In this document: in pieces, positions 1 to 8,847 of the stretch
How positions within the stretch are numbered: the stretch's first letter is position 1
Layout of the letters: each line of letters begins with the position of its first letter
Assembly (NCBI RefSeq): GCF_002028455.1
Contig: NZ_MWUM01000001.1
Coordinates: 434,001-498,000, forward strand
DNA length: 64,000 nt
Source: Zoogloea sp. LCSB751
Lineage (GTDB): Bacteria > Pseudomonadota > Gammaproteobacteria > Burkholderiales > Rhodocyclaceae
Direction of reading: 5' to 3'
Notes under the pieces: model-generated
Seen by the model: the letters and a program-made list of their open reading frames with translations, nothing else
What the model was told of the DNA's origin: nothing
Database searches by the model: none
Program-made: the position numbers and the translations under genes

Positions 1-175
1 GGATCGTCATCACGCCGGGCAGGGACTTGCGGTTGGAAGTGATGCACTTCTTGGCATTGGCTTCGTGGTCGTTCACCGCGAGGTGCTTGGCACGATCCTT
101 TTGAGCCTTTTCGGGGTAAACCTCCAGCACCTCCTGGATGAGGGCTTCGGTTTCTTCACGCGTAAGCGCAGCCAT
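1..175 (-). CDS. nifD: Nitrogenase molybdenum-iron protein alpha chain, N-terminal fragment
   Basis: This is the 5' end of nifD; the gene runs off the left edge of the window. The visible 58 residues contain the family's N-terminal stretch LIQEVLEVYPEKA and the HLAVND motif, followed by a KKCITSNRKS segment as in Azotobacter NifD. NifD forms the alpha subunit of the MoFe protein and holds the FeMo-cofactor and half of the P-cluster; those ligands lie outside the window. It starts 105 bp downstream of nifH on the same strand, preceded by a GGAGCAA-like ribosome site, so it belongs to a nifHD(K) operon read from the nifH promoter. Confidence 0.95.
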   Translation of the reverse strand, partial: MAALTREETEALIQEVLEVYPEKAQKDRAKHLAVNDHEANAKKCITSNRKSLPGVMTI

Positions 176-280
176 GGTGTTGCTCCTTTTGCGTCCCGCT
201 AATCTGCGGCGACGAAATCAGGTTGGCGAAGAAGGTGCCGGCGGGCGCAGCCGGCACCGGGGTACGGCGTAGCGCGCTGA

Positions 281-1195
<915 letters not shown>

Positions 1196-1220
1196 CTATG
1201 CCTCGTGTGACTACTTAATC

Positions 1221-1235
1221 GCAAGCGCTGTGCCA
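1221..1235 (-). promoter_or_regulatory. Sigma-54 (RpoN) promoter of nifH
   Basis: Read on the minus strand this is TGGCAC-N5-TTGC, an exact match to the -24/-12 consensus. The predicted transcription start is near 1210, about 50 nt before the nifH ATG. Confidence 0.93.
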
Positions 1236-1297
1236 TGTTCTGGTTGTTTATTTAAGTTATTGAATTTGTTTGATTAAATTGTTTTTGTAGGGTGCTG

Positions 1298-1320
1298 TTG
1301 TCGCGTGTGGGATGCGACAA
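1298..1320. repeat. 7-bp inverted repeat, expanded NifA-site-like
   Basis: Arms TTGTCGC and GCGACAA are separated by 9 nt. The outer triplets read TGT-N15-ACA, five bases longer than a NifA site, between the nifH promoter and the true TGT-N10-ACA site. It resembles the functional-looking site at 2285-2300 but is stretched by half a helical turn. Confidence 0.6.
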
Positions 1321-1332
1321 GACCCCACGCTT

Positions 1333-1348
1333 TGTAGGGAGTTTCACA
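1333..1348. promoter_or_regulatory. NifA upstream activator site for nifH
   Basis: The sequence is TGT-N10-ACA, the NifA binding consensus, centred about 130 bp upstream of the predicted nifH start site. It lies just inside the longest open frame of draT, which argues that draT starts further downstream. Confidence 0.8.
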
Positions 1349-1368
1349 GCTTGGAGGATGTCGTCGGA

Positions 1369-2226
1369 GTGAAAGGGCTTGGGGGCGTGCCAGCCTTGCC
1401 GCGGGGCGCCCGCCTGCCGATCAACCGCTGCAACCTGCCGGCGGCGATCATCGGTGGACTGACCTATCAGCGGAATCCGGCGCCGCTGGTCATCGACGGG
1501 GTATGGGAACTGCACCGCGGCCTGTTCGAAATGCTCGACGGGCTACCCGACGTAGCCCTGAGGGCCCAGCGTTTCGTTGACTACATGGTGGTGAGCTTCC
1601 GCCTGGAGGCGCTGGAGGAGGCCGGGCTCAACCCGGACTTCGGGTGGTTGGCGCCGTGCCGCAACCGGGCTCCAGCGCGCAGCAACAGCAATTACCAGCG
1701 CGTGGTGCGCGGCTGGGCTTTCGACGCTGATGGCCGGGAGGCGGCGGTGCTCAAGGGCTGGGTGGAGTCGCGCTTCGGGCTGACGCCGCGCTACCACCGG
1801 GGATCGCTGGCCGACACCGGCAGCGAAGCCTACTGGCGCTACCTGGAGGCCCGCTCGGCCGGGCTGTATGGCACCAATGCCCTCGAGGCGCAGCTCGATC
1901 TCTTATATGCCTACACGCAATACGAACTGCACCGGCCGGACCCGGACTGCACCCACCTGACGCTGTTCCGCGGCGTGAACAAGCTCGACGCCCACGAGCG
2001 GATCGCCGGGTACGGGCGCTCCGACAGCATCTACCTGCTCAACAATCTCAATTCCTTCTCCACTTCCCGCGAGCGGGCCAGCGAGTTCGGCGACTACATC
2101 CTGCAGGCCGAGGTCCCGCTGACCAAGATCTTCTTCTACAACCACCTGTTGCCCGGCATGTTGAAGGGCGAGGACGAGTTCGCGGTGATCGGCGGCCTCT
2201 ACGCGGTGCAGGTCACCACCTTCTAG
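1369..2226 (+). CDS. draT: NAD+--dinitrogenase-reductase ADP-ribosyltransferase
   Basis: DraT transfers ADP-ribose from NAD+ to a NifH arginine and so switches nitrogenase off in response to ammonium or darkness/energy signals. The product shows the family's NRCNLP start region, the R of LTLFRGVN, the S-T-S motif in NSFSTSRERASEFG, and the E-x-E turn in KGEDEFAVIGG, all typical of arginine ADP-ribosyltransferases. I chose the GTG at 1369, which follows GGAGG at 1353-1357; an ATG at 1312 is in frame but precedes the NifA site and adds non-conserved residues. No draG (the reversing hydrolase) is in the window. It is divergent from nifH. Confidence 0.93.
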   Translation: MKGLGGVPALPRGARLPINRCNLPAAIIGGLTYQRNPAPLVIDGVWELHRGLFEMLDGLPDVALRAQRFVDYMVVSFRLEALEEAGLNPDFGWLAPCRNRAPARSNSNYQRVVRGWAFDADGREAAVLKGWVESRFGLTPRYHRGSLADTGSEAYWRYLEARSAGLYGTNALEAQLDLLYAYTQYELHRPDPDCTHLTLFRGVNKLDAHERIAGYGRSDSIYLLNNLNSFSTSRERASEFGDYILQAEVPLTKIFFYNHLLPGMLKGEDEFAVIGGLYAVQVTTF

Positions 2227-2284
2227 TCTTTTCCTGTGTTTCTCCCCCATAGGGCAATCCCCACAGGGGCAGCCCTTTACGGCT

Positions 2285-2300
2285 TGTCGTGAATGCGACA
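2285..2300. promoter_or_regulatory. Distal NifA site for nifQ
   Basis: TGT-N10-ACA centred about 139 bp upstream of the predicted nifQ start site. The half-sites sit in a wider palindrome (TTGTCG / GCGACAA). Confidence 0.75.
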
Positions 2301-2329
2301 ACTGGCGGGAAGCCTGCGTGAAGGCGCTT

Positions 2330-2345
2330 TGTACTGCAGCCGACA
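2330..2345. promoter_or_regulatory. Proximal NifA site for nifQ
   Basis: TGT-N10-ACA centred about 94 bp upstream of the predicted nifQ start site and 45 bp from the distal site. Confidence 0.75.
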
Positions 2346-2405
2346 AATGGTCTGCAGGCCGCGCGGGGCGGGGCATTGGCGGGGTAGGGGGCGCTCCCGG
2401 TGGCA

Positions 2406-2420
2406 TGGCACGGGCTTTGC
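2406..2420 (+). promoter_or_regulatory. Sigma-54 promoter of nifQ
   Basis: TGGCAC-N5-TTGC, an exact -24/-12 match. The predicted start site near 2431 excludes the upstream in-frame ATGs and fixes the nifQ start at 2462. Confidence 0.92.
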
Positions 2421-2461
2421 GTAAAGACTGGCATTCGAGGTCAATCTTTTCGGAGGCCATC

Positions 2462-3088
2462 ATGGCGAGCCCTGCCAACCTGAACCTGCAACTCCTCGCT
2501 GCAGCCGGTGATCCGTCCGACGTGACCACCATTGCGCTGGCTGGCGTGATCGCCGCCGCCACGCTGCGTCCGGCCGAATATTCGGCGCCGATCGCCGGGC
2601 TGGGGGTGGAGGAGTTCGCCTGGCTGCTGGAGAGCGAATTCCCTTACCTGGAGTGGAATACACACTTGGCCCTGCGCGTGCAGCAGAAGTCGGCGCCGCG
2701 TCCATCCAATTCCCTCGACGAGTTCTCCGACCTGCTGGCCCTGTTGTGGGATCACCGGGCCGAGGACGACACGCGCAGCCTGTGGCTGGCCTGTGCAGTA
2801 TCTACCGCCTGCATGGCGGCCAATCATCTGTGGCAGGACATGGGCCTGCCATCCCGCCACATGCTCGGCGAGGTATTGCAGACCCACTTCCCGGTCTTGC
2901 ACAGCCTCAACAGCGGGGACATGAAGTGGAAGAAATTCTTCTACAAGCAGTTGTGTGACCGCGCCGAGGTGCATGCCTGCCGGGCGCCGAGCTGCACGGT
3001 GTGCAACGACCGCCCGACCTGCTTCGGCCCCGAGGACGGTCTGCCGCTGGCGGCCTTTGCGCCGGCCGCCGTGGCCCTGCATGCCTGA
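2462..3088 (+). CDS. nifQ: Nitrogen fixation protein NifQ
   Basis: NifQ is an iron-sulfur molybdenum donor for FeMo-cofactor synthesis on NifEN/NifH. The 208-residue product carries the family's C-terminal cysteine signature C-x4-C-x2-C-x5-C at C173, C178, C181 and C187, preceded by the conserved NHLWQDMGLPSRH and DMKWKKFFYKQLC segments. GGAGG at 2452-2456 supports the ATG at 2462. It is the first gene after its own sigma-54/NifA promoter, and the SIR2-like gene follows after 111 bp in the same direction. Confidence 0.95.
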   Translation: MASPANLNLQLLAAAGDPSDVTTIALAGVIAAATLRPAEYSAPIAGLGVEEFAWLLESEFPYLEWNTHLALRVQQKSAPRPSNSLDEFSDLLALLWDHRAEDDTRSLWLACAVSTACMAANHLWQDMGLPSRHMLGEVLQTHFPVLHSLNSGDMKWKKFFYKQLCDRAEVHACRAPSCTVCNDRPTCFGPEDGLPLAAFAPAAVALHA

Positions 3089-3199
3089 TCTCCGTTTGCG
3101 CCGGCCTGTCCGCCCGCTGGCCGCTCTCTGCGGCTGGCGCGGCGGCGGCCGCGATTTCTGCGTTCACCTTCCTTTTTCTCCATCCCCACGGAGTCATCC

Positions 3200-4060
3200 A
3201 TGAGTCAGACCATTCCTGCCGATCTCCTGGCCCAGTTGCATGCCGGGCTTGCTTCCGGCGCCATCGTTCCCTACCTGGGCGCCGGCGCCCTGGCCCACGT
3301 CACTCACAAGGTCAGCGGCAAGCCGATTCCGGCCGACAGCAACAGCCTCATCCTGGCCATGAACAACGGCCAGCCGATGGCGCCGCGGCTGATGTACGAA
3401 TTCCCGCGGGCGGCGATGAACGTCGAGCTCAAGCGCGGCCGCGCCGCGGTGAACAAGTTCCTGATCGCCACCTATGGTTCGGACGAGTGGACCGACTCGG
3501 CTTTCCACGGCTGGCTGGCCGGCTTCAATCCGGACTACGTGATCGACATCAACCGGGACACCCAGCTGCAGCGCCTGTGGTCCAAGACGCCGCACATCCT
3601 GGTGGTGGGCATCGCCCGCATGGCCGGCACGGCCTTCCGCTACCGGCTGTACCAGCATGACGGCGAGAAGTACGCCGAAGTCAGCAACGAAGGCGTGGAC
3701 AGCTCGCTGCCGGTGCTCTTCAAGCCGATGGGCACGCCGTGGCCGCAGCCAGATTTCATCGCTTCCGACGCCGACTACGTGGATTACATCACCGAGCTGA
3801 TGGGCGGCTTCTCCATTCCGCCCTTCCTGAAGGCCCGCCGCGTGAACAAGCGCTACCTGTTCCTCGGCCTGCGCCTCAACCGCGACACCGAGCGGATGGT
3901 GATGAGCGACATCATCTACGACTGTGCCACCGGCCCGGCGGCCTGGGCGCTGATCGAGGAGCCCTCTGCCAAGGAGCGCCGCTTCTGTGCGCGCCTGGGT
4001 ATCGAGATCATCGAGGCGCCGATTTCGGCCCTCTACGGCGAGGCCCTGGCCGCCGCCTGA
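3200..4060 (+). CDS. SIR2-like domain protein in the nif cluster
   Basis: The 286-residue soluble protein starts with a nucleotide-binding-like IVPYLGAGA motif (GAG signature of SIR2-type Rossmann domains). It has a degenerate 'NYD'-like segment (YVIDINRDTQL), a VLFKPMGT then DADYVDYI region and a YLFLGLRLNRDTERM strand, the order seen in SIR2_2-type proteins. Known relatives include NAD+-hydrolysing defence effectors, but the role of this branch is unknown to me. It lies 111 bp after nifQ and was probably co-transcribed from the NifA promoter. The other NAD+-using gene here is draT. NAD+ binding or hydrolysis is an inference; the typical catalytic His/Asn set is not clearly intact. Confidence 0.75.
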   Translation: MSQTIPADLLAQLHAGLASGAIVPYLGAGALAHVTHKVSGKPIPADSNSLILAMNNGQPMAPRLMYEFPRAAMNVELKRGRAAVNKFLIATYGSDEWTDSAFHGWLAGFNPDYVIDINRDTQLQRLWSKTPHILVVGIARMAGTAFRYRLYQHDGEKYAEVSNEGVDSSLPVLFKPMGTPWPQPDFIASDADYVDYITELMGGFSIPPFLKARRVNKRYLFLGLRLNRDTERMVMSDIIYDCATGPAAWALIEEPSAKERRFCARLGIEIIEAPISALYGEALAAA

Positions 4061-4130
4061 TCCGGGCTGGAAGGGCGGCCTGAGGGCGGCCCTTCCGAAC
4101 CAACGATCGCGGGGCGGGTCTATCTGCGAT

Positions 4131-6212
4131 ATGCAGAATACTCAAACCCCCTCCATCGATGCGCTGCTGGCATATGTCCATGCAGTGCTCCCGGACCATC
4201 GTCAGAGCCAGCGCGATCTGCGCAAGCTGGCAACCCACCTGCGGGCATTGCTGATCGCCGAAGACCTGCCCGACCGCATGGACGCCTGGCGGGCCCTCAA
4301 CGGCTGGCTGGCCGGCGGCTCGTTGTGGAACGACGTCTATATCGATTCCACTGATGTTCATGGTTCCGCCACCCAGCGTTTCGCGGTGTTGATGGACGTG
4401 CTGGCGGCTCATCCCGAGCTTGCCGCAGAGCTGCGCCGCGCCATTCGCCAGATTCTCAACGAGACCGATGGGGCCAACCTGTTCGGCGAAGTGGGCATCC
4501 CCAGCGACCGGGGTTTCCTGTCCGAATTCGGCGACCGCCTGACCACGCGGCTGATTCCGTCGCCGCGGGACGATCACGACCTGGGCCATCTGATGAGCCG
4601 CAGCTATACGCGGACGCGGGATCTCACGCTGGTCCGCGGGCTGCAGCCGTCGTCCTTCCAGCGGCTGGTGGACCTCCTGTTTCCAGCCGACGAGCCGGCG
4701 ATGACGGCGGCGCTCGAGCGGGCCATGGCCGACGGTTTCCGCCTGCTGCTGGCGCGCGTCCAGGGCCAGGGCCTGTCCCAGAAGCTACGCACGCGCAGCC
4801 AGCCGGGGCCGGTGTCCGGCTCGCCGTTCCGGCGTCTTGCCGACAGCGGCGAGAACCTGCTGTGCGCGTGGGAGCAGGGGCGCCTGTCCTCGCCGCTGCT
4901 GGAGGCGTGGGAGGCCGGCGTGGCGGCCTGCCGGGATGAGATGCACGTGATCTCCACGCGCCTCGAAGCGGAAGGCATCAGCGTGGACATCGTCTATGGC
5001 CTCGATGTGCTGGAGCGCTGCCTGGCCCGCCTGGAGGCCATCGTCGCGGTGATGCAGGCCGGGCGCAGCAGTCCGGCGCCGGTGCTGGCGCTGCTGCAGC
5101 AACTGGCCTTTGCCGCCCACGAGAGCACCAGCCTGTGGCACGTGGTGCGCAGCAACCTGCGCCGCCTGCAGCGGCGCATCGTGGACCGCGCCGGCGAGAC
5201 CGGCGAGCACTACATCGCCGAGACGCCGAAGGACTACCGCCACATCTGGGTGGCGGCGGCCGGCGGCGGTTTGCTCACCGTGGCCACCGCGGCGATGAAG
5301 ATGGCGATTGCCGGCGCCGGCCTGGCCCTGTTTCTGGAGGGGTTGGGGTCCGGCCTCAACTATGCGCTCAGTTTCCTGCTGCTGCAGGCGCTCGGCCTGA
5401 TGCTGGCCACCAAGCAGCCGGCGATGACCGCGGCGACCTTCGCGGCGATCATCCGCGACAGCAAGGGCGAGGCGCGCCTGGAGCGCATCGTCGATTACGC
5501 CGCCTGCATCTGCCGCTCGCAGCTGGCGGCCACCATCGCCAACGTGGTGGTGGTGGCCTGCGGTGCTTATGCCTTCGACGCGGCCTGGCAGTGGGCCAGT
5601 GGCCATTCCTACCTGAGCCGGGCCGAGGCGGATTACGTGTTTCACGCGCTGAGTCCGGTGGACAGCGGCACGGTGTTCTACGCTGCGCTGACCGGCTGCA
5701 TCCTGTACCTGGCAGCGCTCGTCGGCGGCTGGGTGGATAACTGGGCGGTCTATCACCGCCTGCCGCAGGCGATTGCCGAGCACCGCCTCGGCCATCGCTT
5801 CGGCCGTCTGCGCATGATCCGCCTGGCTGGCGTGGTGTCGCGCAACATGTCCGGCTGGGCCACCAACATCTCGCTGGGCCTGATGCTCGGCATGACCCCG
5901 GTGCTGGGGCGCTTCTTCGGCTTGCCGCTGGATGTGCGCCACGTGACCTTGAACTCCGGCATCCTCAGCCTCGCCACGTCGGCGCTGGACGTGGAGCTCA
6001 GCACCGGCCTGCTGTCCCTGGCGATCGCCGGGGTGGCGGTGATGTTCGTGCTCAACCTGGGGGTCAGCTTCGCGCTGTCGCTGCTGACGGCGGTGCGTGC
6101 CTACAACCTGCCGAAGGCGGATCTGAAGGAGCTGCGGCGGCGCTTGTGGCAGCGCCTGCGTCGTCAGCCGCGGGATTTCCTGATGCCGCCGCGCGTTCCG
6201 CAGCCGGCGTAG
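4131..6212 (+). CDS. Gcr-family 'site-specific recombinase' membrane protein
   Basis: The 693-residue protein matches the proteobacterial family annotated as site-specific recombinase (named after the gonococcal gcr). The N-terminal half is soluble and helical. The C-terminal half (about residues 380-660) has several hydrophobic segments, including one around AAAGGGLLTVATAAMKMAIAG, and ends in a basic tail. No tyrosine- or serine-recombinase catalytic motif is visible, so the recombinase name is doubtful and a membrane role is more likely. The ATG at 4131 starts the family-like region. It follows the nif genes after 70 bp but has no obvious link to them. Confidence 0.75.
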   Translation: MQNTQTPSIDALLAYVHAVLPDHRQSQRDLRKLATHLRALLIAEDLPDRMDAWRALNGWLAGGSLWNDVYIDSTDVHGSATQRFAVLMDVLAAHPELAAELRRAIRQILNETDGANLFGEVGIPSDRGFLSEFGDRLTTRLIPSPRDDHDLGHLMSRSYTRTRDLTLVRGLQPSSFQRLVDLLFPADEPAMTAALERAMADGFRLLLARVQGQGLSQKLRTRSQPGPVSGSPFRRLADSGENLLCAWEQGRLSSPLLEAWEAGVAACRDEMHVISTRLEAEGISVDIVYGLDVLERCLARLEAIVAVMQAGRSSPAPVLALLQQLAFAAHESTSLWHVVRSNLRRLQRRIVDRAGETGEHYIAETPKDYRHIWVAAAGGGLLTVATAAMKMAIAGAGLALFLEGLGSGLNYALSFLLLQALGLMLATKQPAMTAATFAAIIRDSKGEARLERIVDYAACICRSQLAATIANVVVVACGAYAFDAAWQWASGHSYLSRAEADYVFHALSPVDSGTVFYAALTGCILYLAALVGGWVDNWAVYHRLPQAIAEHRLGHRFGRLRMIRLAGVVSRNMSGWATNISLGLMLGMTPVLGRFFGLPLDVRHVTLNSGILSLATSALDVELSTGLLSLAIAGVAVMFVLNLGVSFALSLLTAVRAYNLPKADLKELRRRLWQRLRRQPRDFLMPPRVPQPA

Positions 6213-6237
6213 ATTGATCTGGGGGGGCAGAGCACTT

Positions 6238-6269
6238 CCTGTGGGGGCGAATTCATTCGCCCCCACAGG
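6238..6269. repeat. REP-like palindrome, copy 1
   Basis: A 32-bp near-perfect palindrome: CCTGTGGGGGCGAA, then TTCA at the centre, then TTCGCCCCCACAGG. It lies between convergent genes. A second copy is at 41537-41566. It resembles Pseudomonas-type REP elements (GTGGGAGCGAATTC core) and may also act as a transcription barrier. Confidence 0.7.
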
Positions 6270-6297
6270 TGCCCCTGCAGGAGACGCTGGCCGACGA

Positions 6298-6711
6298 CTA
6301 GTGCAGATCGTCCTTGTCCGGCGGTAGCGGCAGGATGGGGATGCCTTCTTCCAGCAGTTCGATCATGTCACTGGGCTTGGCCTGGCCACGGATCGCCCGT
6401 TCCTCGGCATTGCCGTAGTGAATGCGGCGGGCCTCTTCGACGAAGCGTTCGCCAACGTCCTCGGACTGCCGGGCAGCGGCCCGCAGGGCCTCGATCAGCT
6501 TGGCCGCGATGGCCTGGGGATCCGGTTCCGCGGGGCGGGCATGGGACGAAGTCTGGACGTAGGGTGCCGAGGGCAGGCGCTTGATCTGGTGAGTGCCGCA
6601 ATGGGGGCAGCTCACCAGGCCGCTGGCGAGCTGCTCTTCAAAGGCTTCGCTGGAAGCGAACCAGGCTTCGAAGCGGTGGCCCTGGCCGCAGCTGAGATCG
6701 AGGACGATCAT
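6298..6711 (-). CDS. DUF1178 family protein
   Basis: The 137-residue protein begins MIVLDLSCGQGHRFEAWF and has a CPHCG pair in the first third, as in the DUF1178 family (small proteobacterial proteins with a zinc-ribbon-like N-terminus). A segment around FVEEARRIHYGNAEERAIRG is also typical. Function is unknown. It sits downstream of tRNA-Leu on the same strand. Confidence 0.85.
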   Translation of the reverse strand: MIVLDLSCGQGHRFEAWFASSEAFEEQLASGLVSCPHCGTHQIKRLPSAPYVQTSSHARPAEPDPQAIAAKLIEALRAAARQSEDVGERFVEEARRIHYGNAEERAIRGQAKPSDMIELLEEGIPILPLPPDKDDLH

Positions 6712-6739
6712 GGCGTGAAACGGCCAGCGCCGGCAATAA

Positions 6740-6824
6740 TGGTGCCCGGAACGGGAATCGAACCCGTAGGCCGTGAGGCGGCGGATTTTAAGTCCGCTGT
6801 GTTTACCAATTTCACCATCCGGGC
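6740..6824 (-). tRNA. tRNA-Leu (anticodon TAA)
   Basis: Read on the minus strand it starts GCCCGGATGGTGAAATTGG, has the anticodon stem-loop GCGGA-CTTAAAA-TCCGC (TAA), a long class II variable arm, a GGTTCGATTCC T-loop and an encoded CCA. Acceptor arms GCCCGG and CCGGGC pair fully. Confidence 0.96.
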
Positions 6825-6832
6825 AGAGCGGC

Positions 6833-7093
6833 TTATTTCTGCGGCTGCTCGGGCAGCGTGATGTTCACTTCGAGGATCTCGCAGTTGTCCTGCTTTTCGA
6901 GCTGGACCTTGATGTCGTCGAGGCCGACATTCACGTACTTGGAGATGACCTCGATGAGCTCTTTCTGCAGTGCCGGCAGGAAGTCCGGCGCGCGGTTGCT
7001 GGTTCGCTCGTGGGCGATGATGAGCGACAGGCGCTCCTTCGCCACCGAGGCGGTCTTGGGTTTCGAACCGAAAAAGTAGGAAAGGAGGGACAT
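6833..7093 (-). CDS. minE: Cell division topological specificity factor MinE
   Basis: MinE drives pole-to-pole oscillation of MinD and so confines the MinC inhibitor away from midcell. The 86-residue product has the N-terminal membrane-targeting MSLLSYFFG, the anti-MinCD region ([16 protein letters not shown]) and the dimerising C-terminal domain. It starts 1 bp after the minD stop codon, in the order minC-minD-minE. Confidence 0.96.
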   Translation of the reverse strand: MSLLSYFFGSKPKTASVAKERLSLIIAHERTSNRAPDFLPALQKELIEVISKYVNVGLDDIKVQLEKQDNCEILEVNITLPEQPQK

Positions 7094-7094
7094 C

Positions 7095-7910
7095 TTACTT
7101 GCCTCCGAAGAGTCGCTTCAGGATGCCGGGCTTTTCGTAGCTGACGAAGCGCAGCGGGCGGTCTTCGTCGAGAAAGCGGGCCACCACGTCCTGGTAGGCG
7201 GTGGCGACATCGCTGTCCTTCAGGTGGATGGCCGGCGTGCCCTGGTTGGAGGCCTGCAGTACGTCGTCGGACTCGGGGATCACGCCGATCAGCGGTACGC
7301 GCAGCAGTTCCTGTACGTCCTTGTAGGACAGCATCTCGCCTTCTTCCACGCGCTTGGGCGCGTAGCGGGTGATCAGCAGGTGCTCCTTGACTGGCTCGCG
7401 GCCTTCGATGGCGCGGCGGCTCTTGCTCTGCAGAATGCCCAGGATGCGGTCGGAGTCGCGTACCGACGACACTTCGGGGTTGGACACCACGATGGCCTCG
7501 TCGGCGAAGGTCAGCGCCATCACGGCGCCGCGCTCGATGCCGGCGGGGGAGTCGCACACCACGTATTCGAATCCCATGTGGGAGAGATCCTTCAGGACCT
7601 TCTCGACGCCTTCCTCGGTCAGCGCGTCCTTGTCGCGGGTTTGCGAGGCGGGCAGGATGAACAGGTTCTCGCAGTGCTTGTCCTTGATCAGGGCCTGGCT
7701 CAGGTTGGCTTCGCCATTGATGACGTTGACCAGGTCGTACACCACGCGGCGTTCGCAACCCATGATCAGGTCGAGGTTGCGCAGGCCGACGTCGAAGTCG
7801 ATGACCGCTGTCTTGAAGCCGCGCAGGGCCAGACCGGACGAGATGCTCGCGCTGGTGGTGGTCTTGCCGACGCCGCCCTTGCCGGACGTGATTACGATGA
7901 CGCGTGTCAC
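7095..7910 (-). CDS. minD: Septum site-determining ATPase MinD
   Basis: MinD is a deviant-Walker ATPase that binds the membrane as an ATP dimer and recruits MinC. The 271-residue product has GKGGVGKTT near the N-terminus, the [11 protein letters not shown] loop and a C-terminal amphipathic helix ([10 protein letters not shown]) for membrane binding. Translation starts at a GTG at 7910 behind AAGGGGAT. It is the middle gene of minCDE. Confidence 0.97.
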   Translation of the reverse strand: MTRVIVITSGKGGVGKTTTSASISSGLALRGFKTAVIDFDVGLRNLDLIMGCERRVVYDLVNVINGEANLSQALIKDKHCENLFILPASQTRDKDALTEEGVEKVLKDLSHMGFEYVVCDSPAGIERGAVMALTFADEAIVVSNPEVSSVRDSDRILGILQSKSRRAIEGREPVKEHLLITRYAPKRVEEGEMLSYKDVQELLRVPLIGVIPESDDVLQASNQGTPAIHLKDSDVATAYQDVVARFLDEDRPLRFVSYEKPGILKRLFGGK

Positions 7911-7937
7911 GATATCCCCTTAAATGGTGGTGTCGCC

Positions 7938-8753
7938 TCAGTCGTTCTGAAGCGCAATGATTTCTAGAGTGTGCTGGCTGTCCGAGCCGGTCAGACGCAC
8001 CTGGGCCGTACGCCCGGCGACGGTCTGCGGGATGCCGCGTTCGAAGGTCCGATAGACCCCCGCGATGGAAACCAGCTCGGGACCGAAATTGGTGCTGAAG
8101 ATGCGGGCGGAAGTGTCGCCCCGTGCGCCGGCGAGGGCGCGTCCGCGTAGCGGACCATACACGTGAATGCTGCCGTCGGCGATGATTTCGGAGCCTGGGC
8201 TCATGCCGGCGAGTAGCACCAGGTCACCGCCCTTGGCGTAGATCTGCTGGCCGGAGCGCAGCGGGCGCTCGACGATCAGCGTCGGTGCCGTCGTGCCGCT
8301 GGCCGCCGACGGGGTCTCCACGGTGGGCGCAGCTTCCGGCGCTGGGGCCGGTGCCGCTACGGGTTCTGGCTGCGGCGCAGGTGCAGGCGCCGGAGGCTGG
8401 GGCTTGGCGATGGGCCGTTCGGATGACGGGCCCTCCTTGCCGAGAGAGGCCAGGTTGGCGCGGCGGGCGCCTTCGTGCAGGTGCTCGGGCAGGTGCCGCA
8501 CGCCGATCGGTTGCACCTGATAGCGTCGCAGCAGGCTGGTGATGGCGGTCCAGTCCACCCAGTCGGGCACGCTGGCCAGTTGGGAGAAGTCGAGCACCAC
8601 GGGTTCGCCCGCAAAGAAATCGGGCATGCCGCCCATCATCATGTGCATGGCGTCGGCGAGACGCACGGCGTCCGTCTCCCTGACGTAGGCGGTCATCACC
8701 GCCAGGCTGGCGCCTTTGAACTCGATCAGTTTGCCCTGGGAAGCGTCGGCCAT
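7938..8753 (-). CDS. minC: Septum site-determining protein MinC
   Basis: MinC inhibits FtsZ polymerisation. The 271-residue product has the N-terminal FtsZ-inhibiting domain (about 1-110), a Pro/Ala-rich linker (about 125-160) and the C-terminal beta-helical dimerisation domain with the conserved GQQIYAKGGDLVLLAGMSPGSE-type region and HVYGPLRGRALAGARGD. It is first in minCDE, 27 bp upstream of minD. Confidence 0.96.
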   Translation of the reverse strand: MADASQGKLIEFKGASLAVMTAYVRETDAVRLADAMHMMMGGMPDFFAGEPVVLDFSQLASVPDWVDWTAITSLLRRYQVQPIGVRHLPEHLHEGARRANLASLGKEGPSSERPIAKPQPPAPAPAPQPEPVAAPAPAPEAAPTVETPSAASGTTAPTLIVERPLRSGQQIYAKGGDLVLLAGMSPGSEIIADGSIHVYGPLRGRALAGARGDTSARIFSTNFGPELVSIAGVYRTFERGIPQTVAGRTAQVRLTGSDSQHTLEIIALQND

Positions 8754-8847
8754 AGAAGATGCGCTGCGTAAGTGCGGACTAAAACCATGGAAGTCTACTT
8801 TTCAGCAGGGTTTCGGGCAAGTCCGCGCACGAAATGGGTAATTTTAT

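Noticed and set aside
4069..4096. Hairpin GGAAGGGC / GCCCTTCC after the SIR2-like gene
   Set aside because: Long loop and no T-tract; too weak to call a terminator.
4131..6212. Mobile element call because of the 'recombinase' name
   Set aside because: No catalytic motif, att sites or inverted repeats; the protein is a membrane protein family widespread in proteobacteria.
4785..6266. Long antisense open frame opposite the Gcr-family gene
   Set aside because: Same mirror-frame effect; no ribosome site or domain.
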